Source of the DNA: Streptomyces malaysiense
Lineage (GTDB): Bacteria; Actinomycetota; Actinomycetes; Streptomycetales; Streptomycetaceae
Length of the DNA: 64,000 bases
Assembly (NCBI RefSeq): GCF_000980885.2
Contig: NZ_LBDA02000032.1
Coordinates: 1-64,000, forward strand
Reading direction: 5' to 3'
In this document: positions 18,289 through 29,280 of the stretch, one piece after another
Position numbering within the stretch: position 1 is the stretch's first letter
Layout of the letters: every line of letters begins with the position of its first letter
Made by a program: the position numbers and the translations under genes
The notes under the pieces: model-generated
Told to the model about the DNA's origin: nothing
What the model saw: the letters and a program-made list of their open reading frames with translations, nothing else
Database searches by the model: none

Positions 18289-21200
18289 TCATGCGCCGTC
18301 CCTCGCGCGCGCCCGCAGGGCCGGGCGGGCCGGGGCCCGCCGGGCCGAGGCGAGACGGGCGGCGACACCCGCGGGGGTGGGCGTCTCGAACAGGTCGCGG
18401 ATGGTCAGTTCGGCGCCGAGTTCGGTACGCAGCCGGCCGGTGAGCCGGGTGGCGAGCAGCGAATGCCCGCCATGGGCGAAGAAGTCGTCGTCCGGGCCCG
18501 CCGCGGACAGCCCGAGGACCGCCGCGAAGAGGTCGCAGACCGCCTGCTCGCCGGGGCCCGAGGGCGCCCGCCCGGCGGAGCGCGTGAGGCTCGCCGGATC
18601 CGGCAGCGCCTTGCGGTCCACCTTGCCGTTCGTGGTGAGCGGCAGCGCGGGCAGAGGCAGCAGCAGCGAGGGGACCATGTAGTTCGGCAGGGTGTGGGAG
18701 AGCGCCGCGCGGATCTCGTCGGGGGTGGCGGTGCCGGTGACGTAGCCGATGAGCCGCTGCTGGCCGGCGCCGTCACGGTCCACGGCCACGACCGCGTCGC
18801 CGACGCCCGGCGCGGCACGCAACGCCGTCTCCACCTCGCCCAGTTCGATGCGGTTGCCGCGGATCTTGACCTGGTGGTCCTGGCGGCCGAGGAAGTCCAG
18901 CTGCCCGTCGGCGCGCAGCCGGGCGAGGTCACCGGTGCGGTACATCCGGGCGCCCGGCTCGGGGGCGAAGGGGTCGGGGACGTAGCGTTCGCTGCTGCGC
19001 CGCGGGTCGTTCAGGTAGCCGGGCCCGACGCCGGTCCCGGCGATGAACAACTCCCCGGGCACACCGGGCGGTACGGGCGCGAGGGTCGGGTCGAGGATGT
19101 ACAGCCGGTTGTTCCGCAGCGGCCGGCCGACGGGCAGCCTGCCCTGTTCCAGCTGGGCGTTCACGTCCCGGGTGATCAGCGCGTGGGTGTTGTCGTCCGA
19201 GCACTCGGTGAGACCGTAGGCGTTGACGATCGCCGCTTCCGGGTGCCGGTCGTACCAGCGCTCGCACAGCTCGGGCGGCAGCACCTCACCGTTGACGATG
19301 AACCAGCGCAGCGACGGGAGTCCGGGGGCCGGCGTGCCGGAGTCCCAGAGGTCGAGGGCCGCGCGGACGAAGGAGGGCACGGTCTCCATCACGGTGACGG
19401 AGTGCTCGGCGACGGCGGCGAAGAGCACCGCAGGGTCGCGGGCGACGTCACGGGAGACCAGGTGCACCCGGCCGCCCGTGATCAGCGGCGCGAGCATCTG
19501 CCACACCGAGATGTCGAAGGTGAGCGGCGCGTTCATCACGACGCGGTCGGCAGGCGTGAGCCGGAGGTCGTCGAGCTTGGCGAGCAGGTGGTTGTTCATG
19601 CCGCGCCGGTGCACCATGGCGCCCTTGGGACGGCCGGTGGAGCCGGAGGTGAAGCAGACGTAGGCGAGCGCGTCCGGGCCGCCGGCGGTGGCCGGCGGCA
19701 CGGGGGCCGGCGCCGGCCGCGCGTCGTCGAGGAACAGCAGCCGTACGGTGGCCACCGCGGCGGCGATCTCCTCGGCGCGGGACCGCTGTTCGGGCGCGGC
19801 GAGCAGCCAGGTCACGCCCCCGGCGGCGAGCAGGTCCGCGGTGCGCGCCACCGGGCCCTCGGGGTCGAGCGGCACATAGGCGGCGCCGGCGCCGAGGATG
19901 CCGAGCACGGCGACCGGCACCCGGGCGGTCGGCTCGCTGAGCACCGCGACCAGATCGCCCTCGCCCGCTCCCTCGGCGCGCAGCCGCAGGGCGAGCGCGT
20001 CGGCGCGGGTGACCAGCTCGGCGTACGTGTGCGTCCGGCCGGTGTCGTCGGTGACCGCCGCGGCGTCCGGGCGCAGCCCGGCCTGACGCCGTACCCGGTC
20101 GGTGACCTCGGCGAAGTCCTCGTCGCGTGCCGTGTCGTTGAAGGACACCAGGACGCGGTGGCGCTCGGCCGGGGACAGCAGGTCGACGGCGCCGGCCGGG
20201 CGCTCCGGGTCGTCGGCGACGGCCGTCAGGAGGCGGACCAGGCGGTCCAGCAGGGCCTGGGCGTCCTCGGCGTCGAAGACGTCCGGCCGGTGGTCGATCT
20301 GGAGGCGCAGCCGCTCCCCGGGGATGGCGGTGAGGGCGAGCGGGTAGTGCGCCGCGTCGTGCGGGTCGACACCGACGACGCGGAGGTCGCCCGTCGACAG
20401 CGCGGACAGCGAGGCGAGCCCCTCGGCGTCGGCCTGGTAGTTCTGGAAGGCGACACAGGAGTCGAACAACTCACCCGCGTCGGCGGTGCGCTGGATCTCG
20501 GTGAGGCCGAGGTGGTGGTGCTCGATCAGGCTCGCCTGTTCGTCCTGGAGCCGGGTGAACAGCCCCATCAGGGGTTCGGCGGGGTCGATGCGGACGCGCA
20601 CCGGGACGGTGTTGAGGCACAGGCCGACGATGTCGGCGACGCCGGGCAGTTCGGGGGAGCGACCGCTGACGACCGCGCCGAAGACCACGTCGTAGGAACG
20701 CAGCCTGTTGCCGAGGAGCAGCGCCCAGGCGCCCTGGAGCAGCGTGCCCGGGGTGATCCGGTGGCCCCGGGCGAGCGCGGTGAGCCGCTCGGTCAGGGGC
20801 CGCGGCAGCACGGTCTCCACCCGCTGCGGCAGCAGCCCCGAGGGGGCCGCGGAGACCGGCGCGGTACGGCTGCCGCCGGAGAGCCCGGCCAGCGCCCGCC
20901 CCCAGGCGTCCCGGGCCGCGTCCCTGTCGCGTGTTTCGAGCCAGCGCAGGAAGGACGCGTACGGCGTCACCGGCGGCAGCGCGGCGCCGTCCGGACCGGC
21001 GTCGTGCAGAGCCAGCAGCTCGCGGACCAGGACGGGCCACGACCAGCCGTCCAGCAGGATGTGATGGTACGTCAGCAGCAGGCGGTGGCTGAGCGGGCCG
21101 GTGCGGACGAGGGTGAAGCGCAGCAGCGGCGGGCGGGCCAGGTCGAAGCGGCGGGCCCGGTCCTCGGCCAGCAGCGTCTCGACGGCGGCCGCGCGCTCCG

Positions 21201-21540
21201 CCTCGCCGAGTCCGCTCAGGTCCGTCTGTGCCCACGGGGCCCGGACTTCGCGCCGTACGACCTGCGCGGGTTCACCGGAGGCGCGGCGCAGGAAGCCGGC
21301 GCGCAGATTGGCGTGGCGCCGCAGCACCGCGTCGGCGGCGGCCCGCAACCGCTCGGCGTCGAGGGGCCCGGCCAGATCCAGGAGCAACTGGGCGACGTAG
21401 ACGTCCCTCTCGTCCTCGTCGTAGAGCGCGTGGAAGAGGATGCCCTCCTGGAGCGGGGAGAGGGGCAGGACGTCCTCGACGCGGGAGGCGGTGGGGGCGG
21501 CGGAGGAGTTCGGGTCCGCGGGGGCGGCGGTTTCGCTCAC
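18289..21540 (-). CDS. NRPS module C-A-PCP, diamino-acid-like A pocket
   Basis: 1083 residues from a GTG with AGGAA upstream. Domains: condensation (about 22-460, active site HHILLDGWS near 158), adenylation (about 480-975, FTSGSTGRPKGAM near 633, A10 Lys in TTNGKVDRK) and carrier ([10 protein letters not shown], Ser near 1024). Aligning the pocket by eye to GrsA gives D-I-W-E-I-N-A-D-D-K at the ten specificity positions. Three acidic residues beyond the usual Asp235 (Glu278, Asp330, Asp331) suggest a positively charged side chain, and the cluster encodes enzymes for 2,3-diaminobutyrate, so that is my favoured substrate. No TE follows; the chain must pass to another protein. It lies 21 bases after the preceding C-A-PCP gene. 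Confidence 0.9.
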   Translation of the reverse strand: MSETAAPADPNSSAAPTASRVEDVLPLSPLQEGILFHALYDEDERDVYVAQLLLDLAGPLDAERLRAAADAVLRRHANLRAGFLRRASGEPAQVVRREVRAPWAQTDLSGLGEAERAAAVETLLAEDRARRFDLARPPLLRFTLVRTGPLSHRLLLTYHHILLDGWSWPVLVRELLALHDAGPDGAALPPVTPYASFLRWLETRDRDAARDAWGRALAGLSGGSRTAPVSAAPSGLLPQRVETVLPRPLTERLTALARGHRITPGTLLQGAWALLLGNRLRSYDVVFGAVVSGRSPELPGVADIVGLCLNTVPVRVRIDPAEPLMGLFTRLQDEQASLIEHHHLGLTEIQRTADAGELFDSCVAFQNYQADAEGLASLSALSTGDLRVVGVDPHDAAHYPLALTAIPGERLRLQIDHRPDVFDAEDAQALLDRLVRLLTAVADDPERPAGAVDLLSPAERHRVLVSFNDTARDEDFAEVTDRVRRQAGLRPDAAAVTDDTGRTHTYAELVTRADALALRLRAEGAGEGDLVAVLSEPTARVPVAVLGILGAGAAYVPLDPEGPVARTADLLAAGGVTWLLAAPEQRSRAEEIAAAVATVRLLFLDDARPAPAPVPPATAGGPDALAYVCFTSGSTGRPKGAMVHRRGMNNHLLAKLDDLRLTPADRVVMNAPLTFDISVWQMLAPLITGGRVHLVSRDVARDPAVLFAAVAEHSVTVMETVPSFVRAALDLWDSGTPAPGLPSLRWFIVNGEVLPPELCERWYDRHPEAAIVNAYGLTECSDDNTHALITRDVNAQLEQGRLPVGRPLRNNRLYILDPTLAPVPPGVPGELFIAGTGVGPGYLNDPRRSSERYVPDPFAPEPGARMYRTGDLARLRADGQLDFLGRQDHQVKIRGNRIELGEVETALRAAPGVGDAVVAVDRDGAGQQRLIGYVTGTATPDEIRAALSHTLPNYMVPSLLLPLPALPLTTNGKVDRKALPDPASLTRSAGRAPSGPGEQAVCDLFAAVLGLSAAGPDDDFFAHGGHSLLATRLTGRLRTELGAELTIRDLFETPTPAGVAARLASARRAPARPALRARARDGA

Positions 21541-21561
21541 GGTGCGTTTCCTTGTCGGTGG

Positions 21562-24500
21562 TCAGGCGGGACGGCCGCGGCGGGCGCGGCGCACGATCGG
21601 CGGTTCGGGCGCGGCGGCGGACTCGGCGGTGGCCAGGGCGAGTTCGGCGACGGTGGGTCCGGCGAAGAAGCGGCGGACGGTGACCGCGGCGCCGAGGCCG
21701 GAGCGGATCTCCGCCAGCAGCCGGGTGGCGAGCAGGGAGTGCCCGCCGAGTTCGAAGAAGTTGTCGTGGACACCCACTCGATCGGCGCCCAGCAACTTCT
21801 CCCACAGGGCGGCGAGCGCCCGTTCGGTGTCGTCGCGCGGTGCCTCGTAGGGCCGTTCGGCCGGGGCCGGGGCGGGCAGCGCGGCCAGGTCGGTCTTGCC
21901 GTTCGCCGTGACGGGGAAGCGCTCCAGCACGGTGATCGTCAGGGGCACCAGGTAGTCCGGCAGGGCGGCCCGCAGATGCCGGCGCAGCTCGGCGGGGTCG
22001 GGGGCGGCACCCTCGGCGGGCACCGCGTACCCGGCGAGGGCCGGTCCGGCCGCGGTGGGTACGACGGTCACGGCGGCCCGGCCGACGGACGGGTGCCCGC
22101 CGAGCACGTTCTCGATCTCGCCCGGTTCGATGCGCAGGCCGCGGATCTTGACCTGGCGGTCGGCCCGCCCGAGGTATTCGACCTGCCCCGCGGTGTTCCA
22201 GCGGGCGAGGTCGCCGGTGCGGTACATCCGGGAGCCGGGCGGCCCCGCCGGGCAGGCGACGAACCTCTCGGCGGTGAGCCCGGGGCGGCCCAGATAGCCC
22301 TGTGCGAGGCCCGCCCCGGCGATGTACAGCTCGCCGGTCACCCCGGGCGGCACCGGGGCGAGTCGGTCGTCGAGGACGTGCAGGCGGGTGCCGTCCAGGG
22401 GGCGGCCGATGGGCACCTGCCCGTCCGGGAGCGGCGCTCCGGGGGCCACGGCGAACGTGGCGGCGAAGGTGGTCGCCTCGGTCGGCCCGTACGCGTTGGT
22501 GACGGTGGTGCCGGGGCAGTGCTCGCGGACCCGCCGGACGGCGGCGGGGGAGGCCGCCTCACCGCCGGTCATCACCTCGGCCAGCGTGGCCAGCCGGTCC
22601 GGGCAGCGGTCGGCGAGCTCGTTGAAGAGGGTCGCCGTCAGGAAGGTGCCGGTGACCCGCTGCTCCGCCATGAGTGCGGCGAGGGCGGGGACGTCCAGGT
22701 CGCCGGGCGGAGCGATGACGACGAGGCCGCCGTTCAGCAGCGGCACCCACAACTCGTAGGTGGAGGCGTCGAAGGCGTGCGGGGAGCGGAAGAGGACGCG
22801 CTCGTGGGCGCCGCCGCGCCATCGGCGGTCCACGGCGAGGGCGACGACCTCGCGGTGCGAGACGGCGACGCCCTTGGGGGTGCCCGTCGAGCCGGAGGTG
22901 TACATCACGTAGGCGAGGCCGTCGGGGTGGGCGCCGGCACGGTCCGGGGCGGCGCCGCCGTCACCGTCCGCGCCGCCGTCGCCGTCCTCCACGCGCAGGG
23001 TGTGCCGGACGCCGAGACCGGGGGCGGCCCCGGCGGCGCCGGTGATCAGCACGGCCGCCCCGGCCTCGGCGACGATCGCCGCCGAACGGGCCGGCGGAGC
23101 GGCCGCGTCCAGCGGGAGGTAGGCCGCGCCGGCCTTCAGTACGCCGAGGGTGGCGGCGACCAGCTCCACCGAGCGGTCCATCAGCACCGCGACGGTGTCG
23201 CCGTGCCGCACGCCCAGTCGGGCGAGCCGGGCGGCCAACCGGTCGGAGAGCGCGTCGAGTTCACCGTAGGTGGCCTCGCGTCCACCGCACACGGCGGCCG
23301 TCCGCTCCGGGTGGGCGGCGGCCCGCGCGGTGAACAGGGCGTGCACGGTGGTGGCGTGGGGCTCGGCGGGGGCGCCCTGCCAGCCGTGCAGGAGGTCCGC
23401 GCGCTCGGCGGGGGTCAGCAGGTCGAGGGCGGCGATCGGGGCTACGGGGTCGTGGACGGCGGCGGCGGCGAGGCGGACCAGGCGGTCGAGGAGCCGCTGG
23501 GCGGTGCCGGCGTCGAAGAGGTCGGCGGCGTACTCCAGGGCCAGGCCGATCCCGGCGGGCGCTCCGGTCGCCGGGTCGTGACGCTCGTCCACCTCCAGGG
23601 TCAGGTCGAACTTCGCGGTGGCGGTGCGCACCACCTCCGTGCGCACCCGCAGACCCGGGAAGACCGGCTCGTCGTCCGCGTCCCGCTGGCTCGCCACCGC
23701 GATCTGGAACAGGGGGTGACGGCCGGGCGAGCGTGGCGGGTTGAGCCGCTCGACCAGCGCGTCGAAGGGCAGGTCGCGGTGGGCGTGGGCGTCGAGCACG
23801 GCGTCGCGGACCCGGTCGAGCACCTCGGTGAAGGCGGGGTCGCCCGAGGTGTCGGCCCGCACCACCACGGTGTCCACGAACAGGCCGACGAGATCGTGCA
23901 GGGCCTCCTCGTCACGGCCGTCCACGGGGCAGCCCAGGGGCAGGTCGGTACCCGCGCCGAGCCGGGTGAGCAGCGCGGCGAAGGCCGCCTGGACGGCCAT
24001 GAACGGTGTGGCGTGCCGCTCGCGGGCCAGCGCGGCGAGCCCCGCGTGGACGGCGGCACCGGCCTCGGCGCGCACCACGGCGCCGCGGTACGAGGCGACG
24101 GCGCAACGCGGCCGATCGGTGGGCAGCGCGTGCTCCTCGGGCAGGCCCGCCAACGCCTGCGCCCAGTGGTCGAGTTGCCGGGCGTGCAGGGAGTCCGGGT
24201 CCTCCGCGTCACCCAGTACCTCCTGCTGCCACAGGGCGAAGTCCGGGTACTGCACAGTCAGTTCGGGCCACTCCGGGTCTCCGCCCAGCACGCGGGCGGT
24301 GTAGGCGGCGGCCAGGTCGTGGACGAGGACATCGAGCGAGGCGCCGTCACCGGCGATGTGGTGCAGTACCAGCAGCAGCCGGTGCTCGTCTGCCTCGTCG
24401 GTGAACAGGTGGGCTCGCAAGGGGACTTCGGTGGCCACGTCGAAGGGCCGGCCGGCGGCGCGGCGCGCGAGCTCCGCGTGCTCGGCGGCCGGGCGGACCG

Positions 24501-24744
24501 TGACGGTCAGGTCCGGTGCGGCGCCCGGCTCCTGGACGTGCTGGCGGGGGCGGCCGTCCTCGTCGGGGAACACGGTCCGCAGCGCCTCGTGCCGGCGGCT
24601 CACGTCCGCGAGGGCGGCCGCGAGGGCGGCGCGGTCGAGGTCGCCGCGCAGGCGCAGCGCCACGGGGATGTTGTGCAGGCCGGACGGGTCGCCGTCGCGG
24701 CACAGGAACCACAGGCGGCGCTGGGCGTGGGACAGGGGGATCAC
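21562..24744 (-). CDS. NRPS module C-A-PCP
   Basis: 1060 residues from the GTG at 24744, which overlaps the stop of the PCP-E gene (GTGA) and has GGAGAAG upstream; the open frame further up is shadow. Domains: condensation starting at [13 protein letters not shown] (HHIAGDGAS near residue 130), adenylation ([13 protein letters not shown] near 618, [12 protein letters not shown]10 Lys in ANGKTDLA) and carrier ([10 protein letters not shown], Ser near 1000). The pocket reads D-A-Y-F-M-G-A-T-F-K, closest to codes for hydrophobic residues such as Ile or Leu, but not an exact match to one I know. Following a PCP-E protein, the condensation domain would be expected to accept a D-configured donor. 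The protein ends in an Arg-rich tail that may be a docking element. Confidence 0.9.
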   Translation of the reverse strand: MIPLSHAQRRLWFLCRDGDPSGLHNIPVALRLRGDLDRAALAAALADVSRRHEALRTVFPDEDGRPRQHVQEPGAAPDLTVTVRPAAEHAELARRAAGRPFDVATEVPLRAHLFTDEADEHRLLLVLHHIAGDGASLDVLVHDLAAAYTARVLGGDPEWPELTVQYPDFALWQQEVLGDAEDPDSLHARQLDHWAQALAGLPEEHALPTDRPRCAVASYRGAVVRAEAGAAVHAGLAALARERHATPFMAVQAAFAALLTRLGAGTDLPLGCPVDGRDEEALHDLVGLFVDTVVVRADTSGDPAFTEVLDRVRDAVLDAHAHRDLPFDALVERLNPPRSPGRHPLFQIAVASQRDADDEPVFPGLRVRTEVVRTATAKFDLTLEVDERHDPATGAPAGIGLALEYAADLFDAGTAQRLLDRLVRLAAAAVHDPVAPIAALDLLTPAERADLLHGWQGAPAEPHATTVHALFTARAAAHPERTAAVCGGREATYGELDALSDRLAARLARLGVRHGDTVAVLMDRSVELVAATLGVLKAGAAYLPLDAAAPPARSAAIVAEAGAAVLITGAAGAAPGLGVRHTLRVEDGDGGADGDGGAAPDRAGAHPDGLAYVMYTSGSTGTPKGVAVSHREVVALAVDRRWRGGAHERVLFRSPHAFDASTYELWVPLLNGGLVVIAPPGDLDVPALAALMAEQRVTGTFLTATLFNELADRCPDRLATLAEVMTGGEAASPAAVRRVREHCPGTTVTNAYGPTEATTFAATFAVAPGAPLPDGQVPIGRPLDGTRLHVLDDRLAPVPPGVTGELYIAGAGLAQGYLGRPGLTAERFVACPAGPPGSRMYRTGDLARWNTAGQVEYLGRADRQVKIRGLRIEPGEIENVLGGHPSVGRAAVTVVPTAAGPALAGYAVPAEGAAPDPAELRRHLRAALPDYLVPLTITVLERFPVTANGKTDLAALPAPAPAERPYEAPRDDTERALAALWEKLLGADRVGVHDNFFELGGHSLLATRLLAEIRSGLGAAVTVRRFFAGPTVAELALATAESAAAPEPPIVRRARRGRPA

Positions 24745-26564
24745 AGCACTTCTCCGAGCTGGGATTCGAAGGCGTCGAGGTCGGCCTGGCTGAGGCCGGT
24801 GAGGGACACGTCGGACGGGGTCAGTCCGGCGGCGCCGGGCAGCGCGGTGTGCCGGGCGAGGGCCCGCAGCATCGCGAACCACTCGTCGGCGAGCGCCCGC
24901 ACCCGGCCGGCCGGGTAGGCGTTGCCCGCCCAGGTCCAGGTGGCGCTGAGGGTGAGCCCGGCGGGGCCCTCGTGCGCGGCCGCGTTGACCTCGACGGCGT
25001 GCGCCATCGGCAGGCCCTCGTCGGCGTCGTCGAGGCCGAAGTCGTGCCCGGGGGCGGCGGACCAGTCGGCGGCGTCGCCCATGGGGAAGCGGCCCAGGTA
25101 GTTGAAGCCGATCTCGGGGATGCCGAGGGCCGCGAGCCCCGGGCCGGTACGGCTGTTGGCGTACCGCAGCAGACCGTGGCCGATGCCGTGGTCCGGGATC
25201 GCCCGCAGCGTCTCCTTGACCTGGCGCAGGGCCGCTCCGGCGGCGGGACCGCCGGCGCGGGCGTCGGCGAGATCGGGCCGTCCGAGGTCGAGGCGGACCG
25301 GGTACACGGTGGTGAACCAGCCGACGGTGCGGGACAGGTCCAGGCCGTCCGTGATCTCCTCCCGGCCGTGCCCCTCGACGTCCACGAGCACCGAACCGCC
25401 GTCACCGTCACCGTCACCGGTGCCGGGTCGCCGCCAGGCCAGGACGGCGAGGGCGAGACCGGTCAGCAGGACGTCGTTCACCGTGCCGTTGACCAGACCG
25501 GGCGTGACGGTGAGCAGCGGCCCGGTGACGTCCGGGGGCAGATCCAGGGTGTACCGGTTGACGGCGCTCTCGGCGTCCAGGCGGTCCAACGCGCAGACAC
25601 CGCCGAGCGGTTCGGGCGCCGGGCGCAGGGTGGCGGCCCACCGGCCGGCCTCCGCCATCCGGCGGCCCGAGGTGGCGTCGGCGCGCAGCAGGCCGGCCCA
25701 GTGCGCGAACGGGGTCGGCACCGGCGCCAGGCCGGGCTCGCGGCCCTCGGAGAGCCGCTCCCAGCCGACGCGCAGATCGTCCAGGAGGATGCGCCAGGAC
25801 ACACCGTCGACCGCCAAGTGGTGCACGACCAGGGCCAGTCGGCCCTGCCGGGCGGGGCCGCGGTCGATGTGGACGGCACGCAGCACGATCCCCTCGGCGG
25901 GCGCGAGCAGCCGCCGCGCGGCCCGGATGCGCTGCGTCGTCAGACCGGGCAGCTCCTCGTCGGTGGCGGCGCCCGCCGCCACCGACTCGACCAGCGCGTG
26001 GGCGTCGACGCTCCCCGGCGGCGGCACCGTCGGCTGCGCGCCGGCCGCGCCCGCCCCACCGGGCACCCGCAGCCTGAGGATGTCGTGGGTGTCCAGCAGG
26101 GCCTGTACGACGCGCACCGCGTCCTCGGCGCCGAAACCGGCCGGAGTGCGCACGACGAGCGACTGGTTGTACGTGTCGACGGGACCGCCCAGCTCCCCGA
26201 GCCACGCCATGATCGGGGTCGGCGCGAACGGGCCGAGCCGGCGGGCGGGCCGCGCGGGCCCGGCGCCCGCACCCAAGGGACCGACCGCGCGGGCACCGGC
26301 CGCCAGCGCGGCGACGGTCTCGCTGCGCAGCACCTCACGGGTGGTGACGAGGAGCCCGGCGGGGCGGGCCCGGCTGACGACCTGGATGGCCTGGATGCTG
26401 TCACCGCCGAGCCCGGTGAAGCTCTGCCCCGGGTCGACGGCGGCCAGCCCGAGGACGTCCGCGATCAGCGCGCACAGCGTCCCGGCGGGATCCACCGGGT
26501 TCCGCCCCCGGGCGGCGCCTTCGTGGGCCAGGGTGGTGGTCGCGCGGCGGTCGAGGTCAGTCAC
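24741..26564 (-). CDS. NRPS didomain PCP-epimerase without A domain
   Basis: 607 residues. A carrier domain comes first ([10 protein letters not shown], Ser near 54; the GGDSI form is typical of carriers that face epimerases), then an epimerization domain with [13 protein letters not shown] near 247, [20 protein letters not shown] and FNYLGR near 486. There is no adenylation or condensation domain, so the amino acid must be attached in trans, most simply by the free-standing A domain, and then inverted to the D form. The start overlaps the end of the MbtH gene by 8 bases and the stop overlaps the next NRPS gene by 4, so all three are translationally linked. Splitting PCP-E from its A domain is uncommon. 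Confidence 0.9.
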   Translation of the reverse strand: MTDLDRRATTTLAHEGAARGRNPVDPAGTLCALIADVLGLAAVDPGQSFTGLGGDSIQAIQVVSRARPAGLLVTTREVLRSETVAALAAGARAVGPLGAGAGPARPARRLGPFAPTPIMAWLGELGGPVDTYNQSLVVRTPAGFGAEDAVRVVQALLDTHDILRLRVPGGAGAAGAQPTVPPPGSVDAHALVESVAAGAATDEELPGLTTQRIRAARRLLAPAEGIVLRAVHIDRGPARQGRLALVVHHLAVDGVSWRILLDDLRVGWERLSEGREPGLAPVPTPFAHWAGLLRADATSGRRMAEAGRWAATLRPAPEPLGGVCALDRLDAESAVNRYTLDLPPDVTGPLLTVTPGLVNGTVNDVLLTGLALAVLAWRRPGTGDGDGDGGSVLVDVEGHGREEITDGLDLSRTVGWFTTVYPVRLDLGRPDLADARAGGPAAGAALRQVKETLRAIPDHGIGHGLLRYANSRTGPGLAALGIPEIGFNYLGRFPMGDAADWSAAPGHDFGLDDADEGLPMAHAVEVNAAAHEGPAGLTLSATWTWAGNAYPAGRVRALADEWFAMLRALARHTALPGAAGLTPSDVSLTGLSQADLDAFESQLGEVL

Positions 26565-26781
26565 GGGCCTGGTTCCCGGCGAGGGTGGCGACCAGGGACG
26601 CGGGCCGCATGTCGGTCCAGTTGCGCTCCACGTGGTCGAGGCAGTCCTGCCGCGTACCGGGGCCGTGCACCCGTGTCCAGCCGGCGGGGACGGCCACGGT
26701 CGCGGGCCACAGGGCGTGCTGCAGCTCGTCGTTGCGCACGACGAGGTAGTCGGCGTTGTCGTTCTCGAAGGGGTTGCTCAT
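26557..26781 (-). CDS. MbtH-like protein
   Basis: 74 residues with the full family pattern: NPFENDNADYLVVRNDE at the start, ALWP, PAGW, and WTDMRP near the end, with the conserved Trp residues. MbtH-like proteins bind adenylation domains and are often needed for their folding and activity. It sits directly upstream of the PCP-E gene with an 8-base overlap and is the only MbtH gene in the window. It probably serves several of the cluster's A domains, including the free-standing one. Confidence 0.95.
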   Translation of the reverse strand: MSNPFENDNADYLVVRNDELQHALWPATVAVPAGWTRVHGPGTRQDCLDHVERNWTDMRPASLVATLAGNQARD

Positions 26782-27007
26782 GGCAGGTCCTCGGGGTGTC
26801 CGTTCCGGGTGCCGTACGGGTCGTACGGCGGGAGTGTGGGGCGGGTGTCACGGGCCCGCGGCGAGGGTCGTCCCGGGCGGGGCCGCGGGAGCGGTGGGCC
26901 GGGTGGCCGGCGCCTCTGTGTCGGATCAGGTCGGCCGCGGGCGGCGATGCCTCCTGGCCGGGCCGCGACCCGGCGGGATCCGGGATCCGGGCTCCGGCAG
27001 CGAGGCC

Positions 27008-29278
27008 CTACGCCTCGGGAGCGGTGCCGACGGTGAGCCGCACCAGGCGGTGCGCCTCGTCCAGCGCCGCCGCCACCCGCTCCGGCGTCGGGTGGCCGGC
27101 GATGACGTGCCCGATCCGGTCGCCGGCGCTGCGCGGGCGCCGCACGGCCGTGCCGGGCGCGGCGGTGACCGTGACCGACTCGACGTCCGGCACGGCGGCC
27201 GCCTCCTGGGTCCCGGCGACGGCGTCGAGCACCCCGTCGGCATCGGGCAGCAGGAACTGGATGCCCGCGTGGGCGTCGTGGGCGGGCTTGAGCGCGGGTG
27301 CGAGCCCGACGGCGGTGCGCAGCTGCTGCTCCAGCAGGTCGACCCCGGTGGCCAGCCGTATGAGTTCGGGGATCATGCCGCCGGCGGGGCGCGGGTTGAT
27401 CTCGATGACGGCGGGCCCCTCGGCGGTCAGCTTCACCTCGGTGTGGGTGGCCCCCAGCCGGATCCCGGCCGCGTCCAGGGCGGCGGTCACGGTCTCGGTG
27501 ATCCGCTGGGCCGTCTCGGCCGGCAACGGGGCCGGGAAGAGGTGTCGGTGCTCGACGAAGTGCGGGGTGCCCGTCACGGACTTCTCGGTGATGCCGACGC
27601 ACTCGCCCCGGCCGTCCCAGGTGAACATCTCCACGCTGTACTCGGGGGCGTCCAGGTACTCCTCCACGAGGACCGTGCGCGCGGTCGGCATGCCGCGGAC
27701 GTTGGTGGTGACGGCGAGGACCCGTTCGGCGTGGGCGGTGGCCGTCGCCTCGTCGGCGCAGAGCAGGACGTTGACGGAACCGGAGTCGTCGGCGGGCTTG
27801 ACCACGCAGGGCAGTCCGGTCCGGGCCACGGCGGCGGCCACCTCGCCCGGCTCGCGGACGACCGCGTACCGCGGCTGGCGCACCCCGGCCGTCTCCAGCA
27901 GGGCCCGCAGCGCCGACTTGTCGCGGCAGGCGGCCACGGCCCGCGGCGGGTTGCCGGGCAGCCCGAGCCAGCGGGCCAGGCGCGCGGCGGCGGGGACGTA
28001 GAAGTCGCTGGTGGTGGTGATGCCGGCGATCTCCTCGCGCCGGAAGCGGTCCTGGACTGCGGCGCGCAGGGCGGCGTCCGAGTTGGTGTCGCAGCGGATC
28101 ACCTCGGCGCCGGTTTTGGCGAGCCCCCGGTACCGGTCGGGGTCACCGGTCAGCAGCACCGGCACGGTGCCCAAGTCCCCGCGGGCCAGTTCCAGGGCGA
28201 GCATGCCCGTACCCGTGGTGTTGGACTCGACGAAGACCAGGTGCCGCCGCAGCTCCCCGGGGGCCCGGAACGGCTGCCGGGACCAGCTCAGCGCGGTCTG
28301 TCCGGCCGGGATGACGGACGGCCGCTCGGGCGCCGGGAGCTCGTGCAGCCGGTGGGTGTCCCAGTGCTCGTCGCTGTAGACGGTGTCGGCGTACCGGTCG
28401 CCGCGGTCGGGCATGATGCCGACGATGCGGGAGCCCGGCTCGGCGCGCCGGGCGAGGTCGCCGAGGACGCGGTAGACGGAGCCGGAGGTGTTGCCGGCGA
28501 AGATCTGCTGCTCCCGGGCGAGGTCCCGGGTGGCGGCGAACGCCTCGTGGTCGTTGAGCCAGTGCACCTCGTCCACGAGCGAGCGGTCGAGGTTCTTCGG
28601 CAGCAGGCTGTTGCCGAGGCCGCTCTGCAGCCGCTGGGGCACGTCGGGCTGTCCGAACAGGGCGCTGCCCACGCAGTCCACGCCCACCACCTTCAGGGCG
28701 GGAAGGCTCTCCCGCAGGGCCCGGGAGGTGCCGCACAGCGATCCGCCGCTGCCGACCGCCCCGACGACGGTGTCGATGTGCCCGAGGTCGGCGAGCAGCT
28801 CGCCGGCCAACTCCCGGTAGGCCCCCGGGTTGTCGGGATTCGTGTACTGCTGGGGCCAGAAGGCGCCGGGCAGTTCGGCCATCAGCTCCGCGAGCCGCTC
28901 CAGCCGGGCGGACTGCCAGCCGTGGCTGGTCATCGCCGCCACGATGTGCACTCGGCAGCCGAGGGCGCGCAGTTTGGCGAGGGTGACGGGATCGATGCGC
29001 GGGTCGGTGACGATATGGACCTCATGGCCCAGCGAGCGGCCCACCAGGGCGACACCGAGGGCCATGGTGCCGGACGAGCTCTCCACGACCGGGGCGTCCG
29101 GCCGCAGCGTGCCCAGGCGCCGGGCCTCCAGGATGATGTTGCGGGCGACGCGGTCCTTCATCGCGAAGAGGTTCTGGAGTTCCAGCTTGGCGTAGACCTC
29201 CACCCCGCGTGCCTCGCCGAGGCGCAGCCGGACCAGCGGCGTTTTGCCGATCGCGTCCGCAAGCGTGTCGAACAGCAT
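27008..29278 (-). CDS. Fused cysteine-synthase-like / ATP-grasp protein for diaminobutyrate
   Basis: 756 residues from the ATG at 29278 (GGAG eight bases upstream; the stop of the kinase gene is 2 bases away). Residues 1 to about 330 form a PLP fold-type II enzyme of the cysteine synthase family: IGKTPLVRL, the PLP Lys41 in LFAMKDRVARN, and the phosphate loop VGSGGSLCG. The usual TSGNTG substrate loop is changed to SSSGTM, pointing to another substrate. Residues about 360-750 are an ATP-grasp ligase (CVVKPADDSGSVNV, VEEYLDAPEYSVE, EINPRPAGGMIPE). With the neighbouring threonine-kinase-like and argininosuccinate-lyase-like genes, the PLP half is expected to replace the phosphate of O-phosphothreonine with an amino donor on the way to 2,3-diaminobutyrate. 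What the ATP-grasp half joins is not clear. Confidence 0.85.
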   Translation of the reverse strand: MLFDTLADAIGKTPLVRLRLGEARGVEVYAKLELQNLFAMKDRVARNIILEARRLGTLRPDAPVVESSSGTMALGVALVGRSLGHEVHIVTDPRIDPVTLAKLRALGCRVHIVAAMTSHGWQSARLERLAELMAELPGAFWPQQYTNPDNPGAYRELAGELLADLGHIDTVVGAVGSGGSLCGTSRALRESLPALKVVGVDCVGSALFGQPDVPQRLQSGLGNSLLPKNLDRSLVDEVHWLNDHEAFAATRDLAREQQIFAGNTSGSVYRVLGDLARRAEPGSRIVGIMPDRGDRYADTVYSDEHWDTHRLHELPAPERPSVIPAGQTALSWSRQPFRAPGELRRHLVFVESNTTGTGMLALELARGDLGTVPVLLTGDPDRYRGLAKTGAEVIRCDTNSDAALRAAVQDRFRREEIAGITTTSDFYVPAAARLARWLGLPGNPPRAVAACRDKSALRALLETAGVRQPRYAVVREPGEVAAAVARTGLPCVVKPADDSGSVNVLLCADEATATAHAERVLAVTTNVRGMPTARTVLVEEYLDAPEYSVEMFTWDGRGECVGITEKSVTGTPHFVEHRHLFPAPLPAETAQRITETVTAALDAAGIRLGATHTEVKLTAEGPAVIEINPRPAGGMIPELIRLATGVDLLEQQLRTAVGLAPALKPAHDAHAGIQFLLPDADGVLDAVAGTQEAAAVPDVESVTVTAAPGTAVRRPRSAGDRIGHVIAGHPTPERVAAALDEAHRLVRLTVGTAPEA

Positions 29279-29280
29279 GG

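Noticed and set aside
18067..24918. A 2283-codon plus-strand open frame
   Set aside because: It lies antisense to three intact NRPS genes and its translation is Gly/Arg/Val-rich with no motif; it is a shadow of GC-rich codon use.
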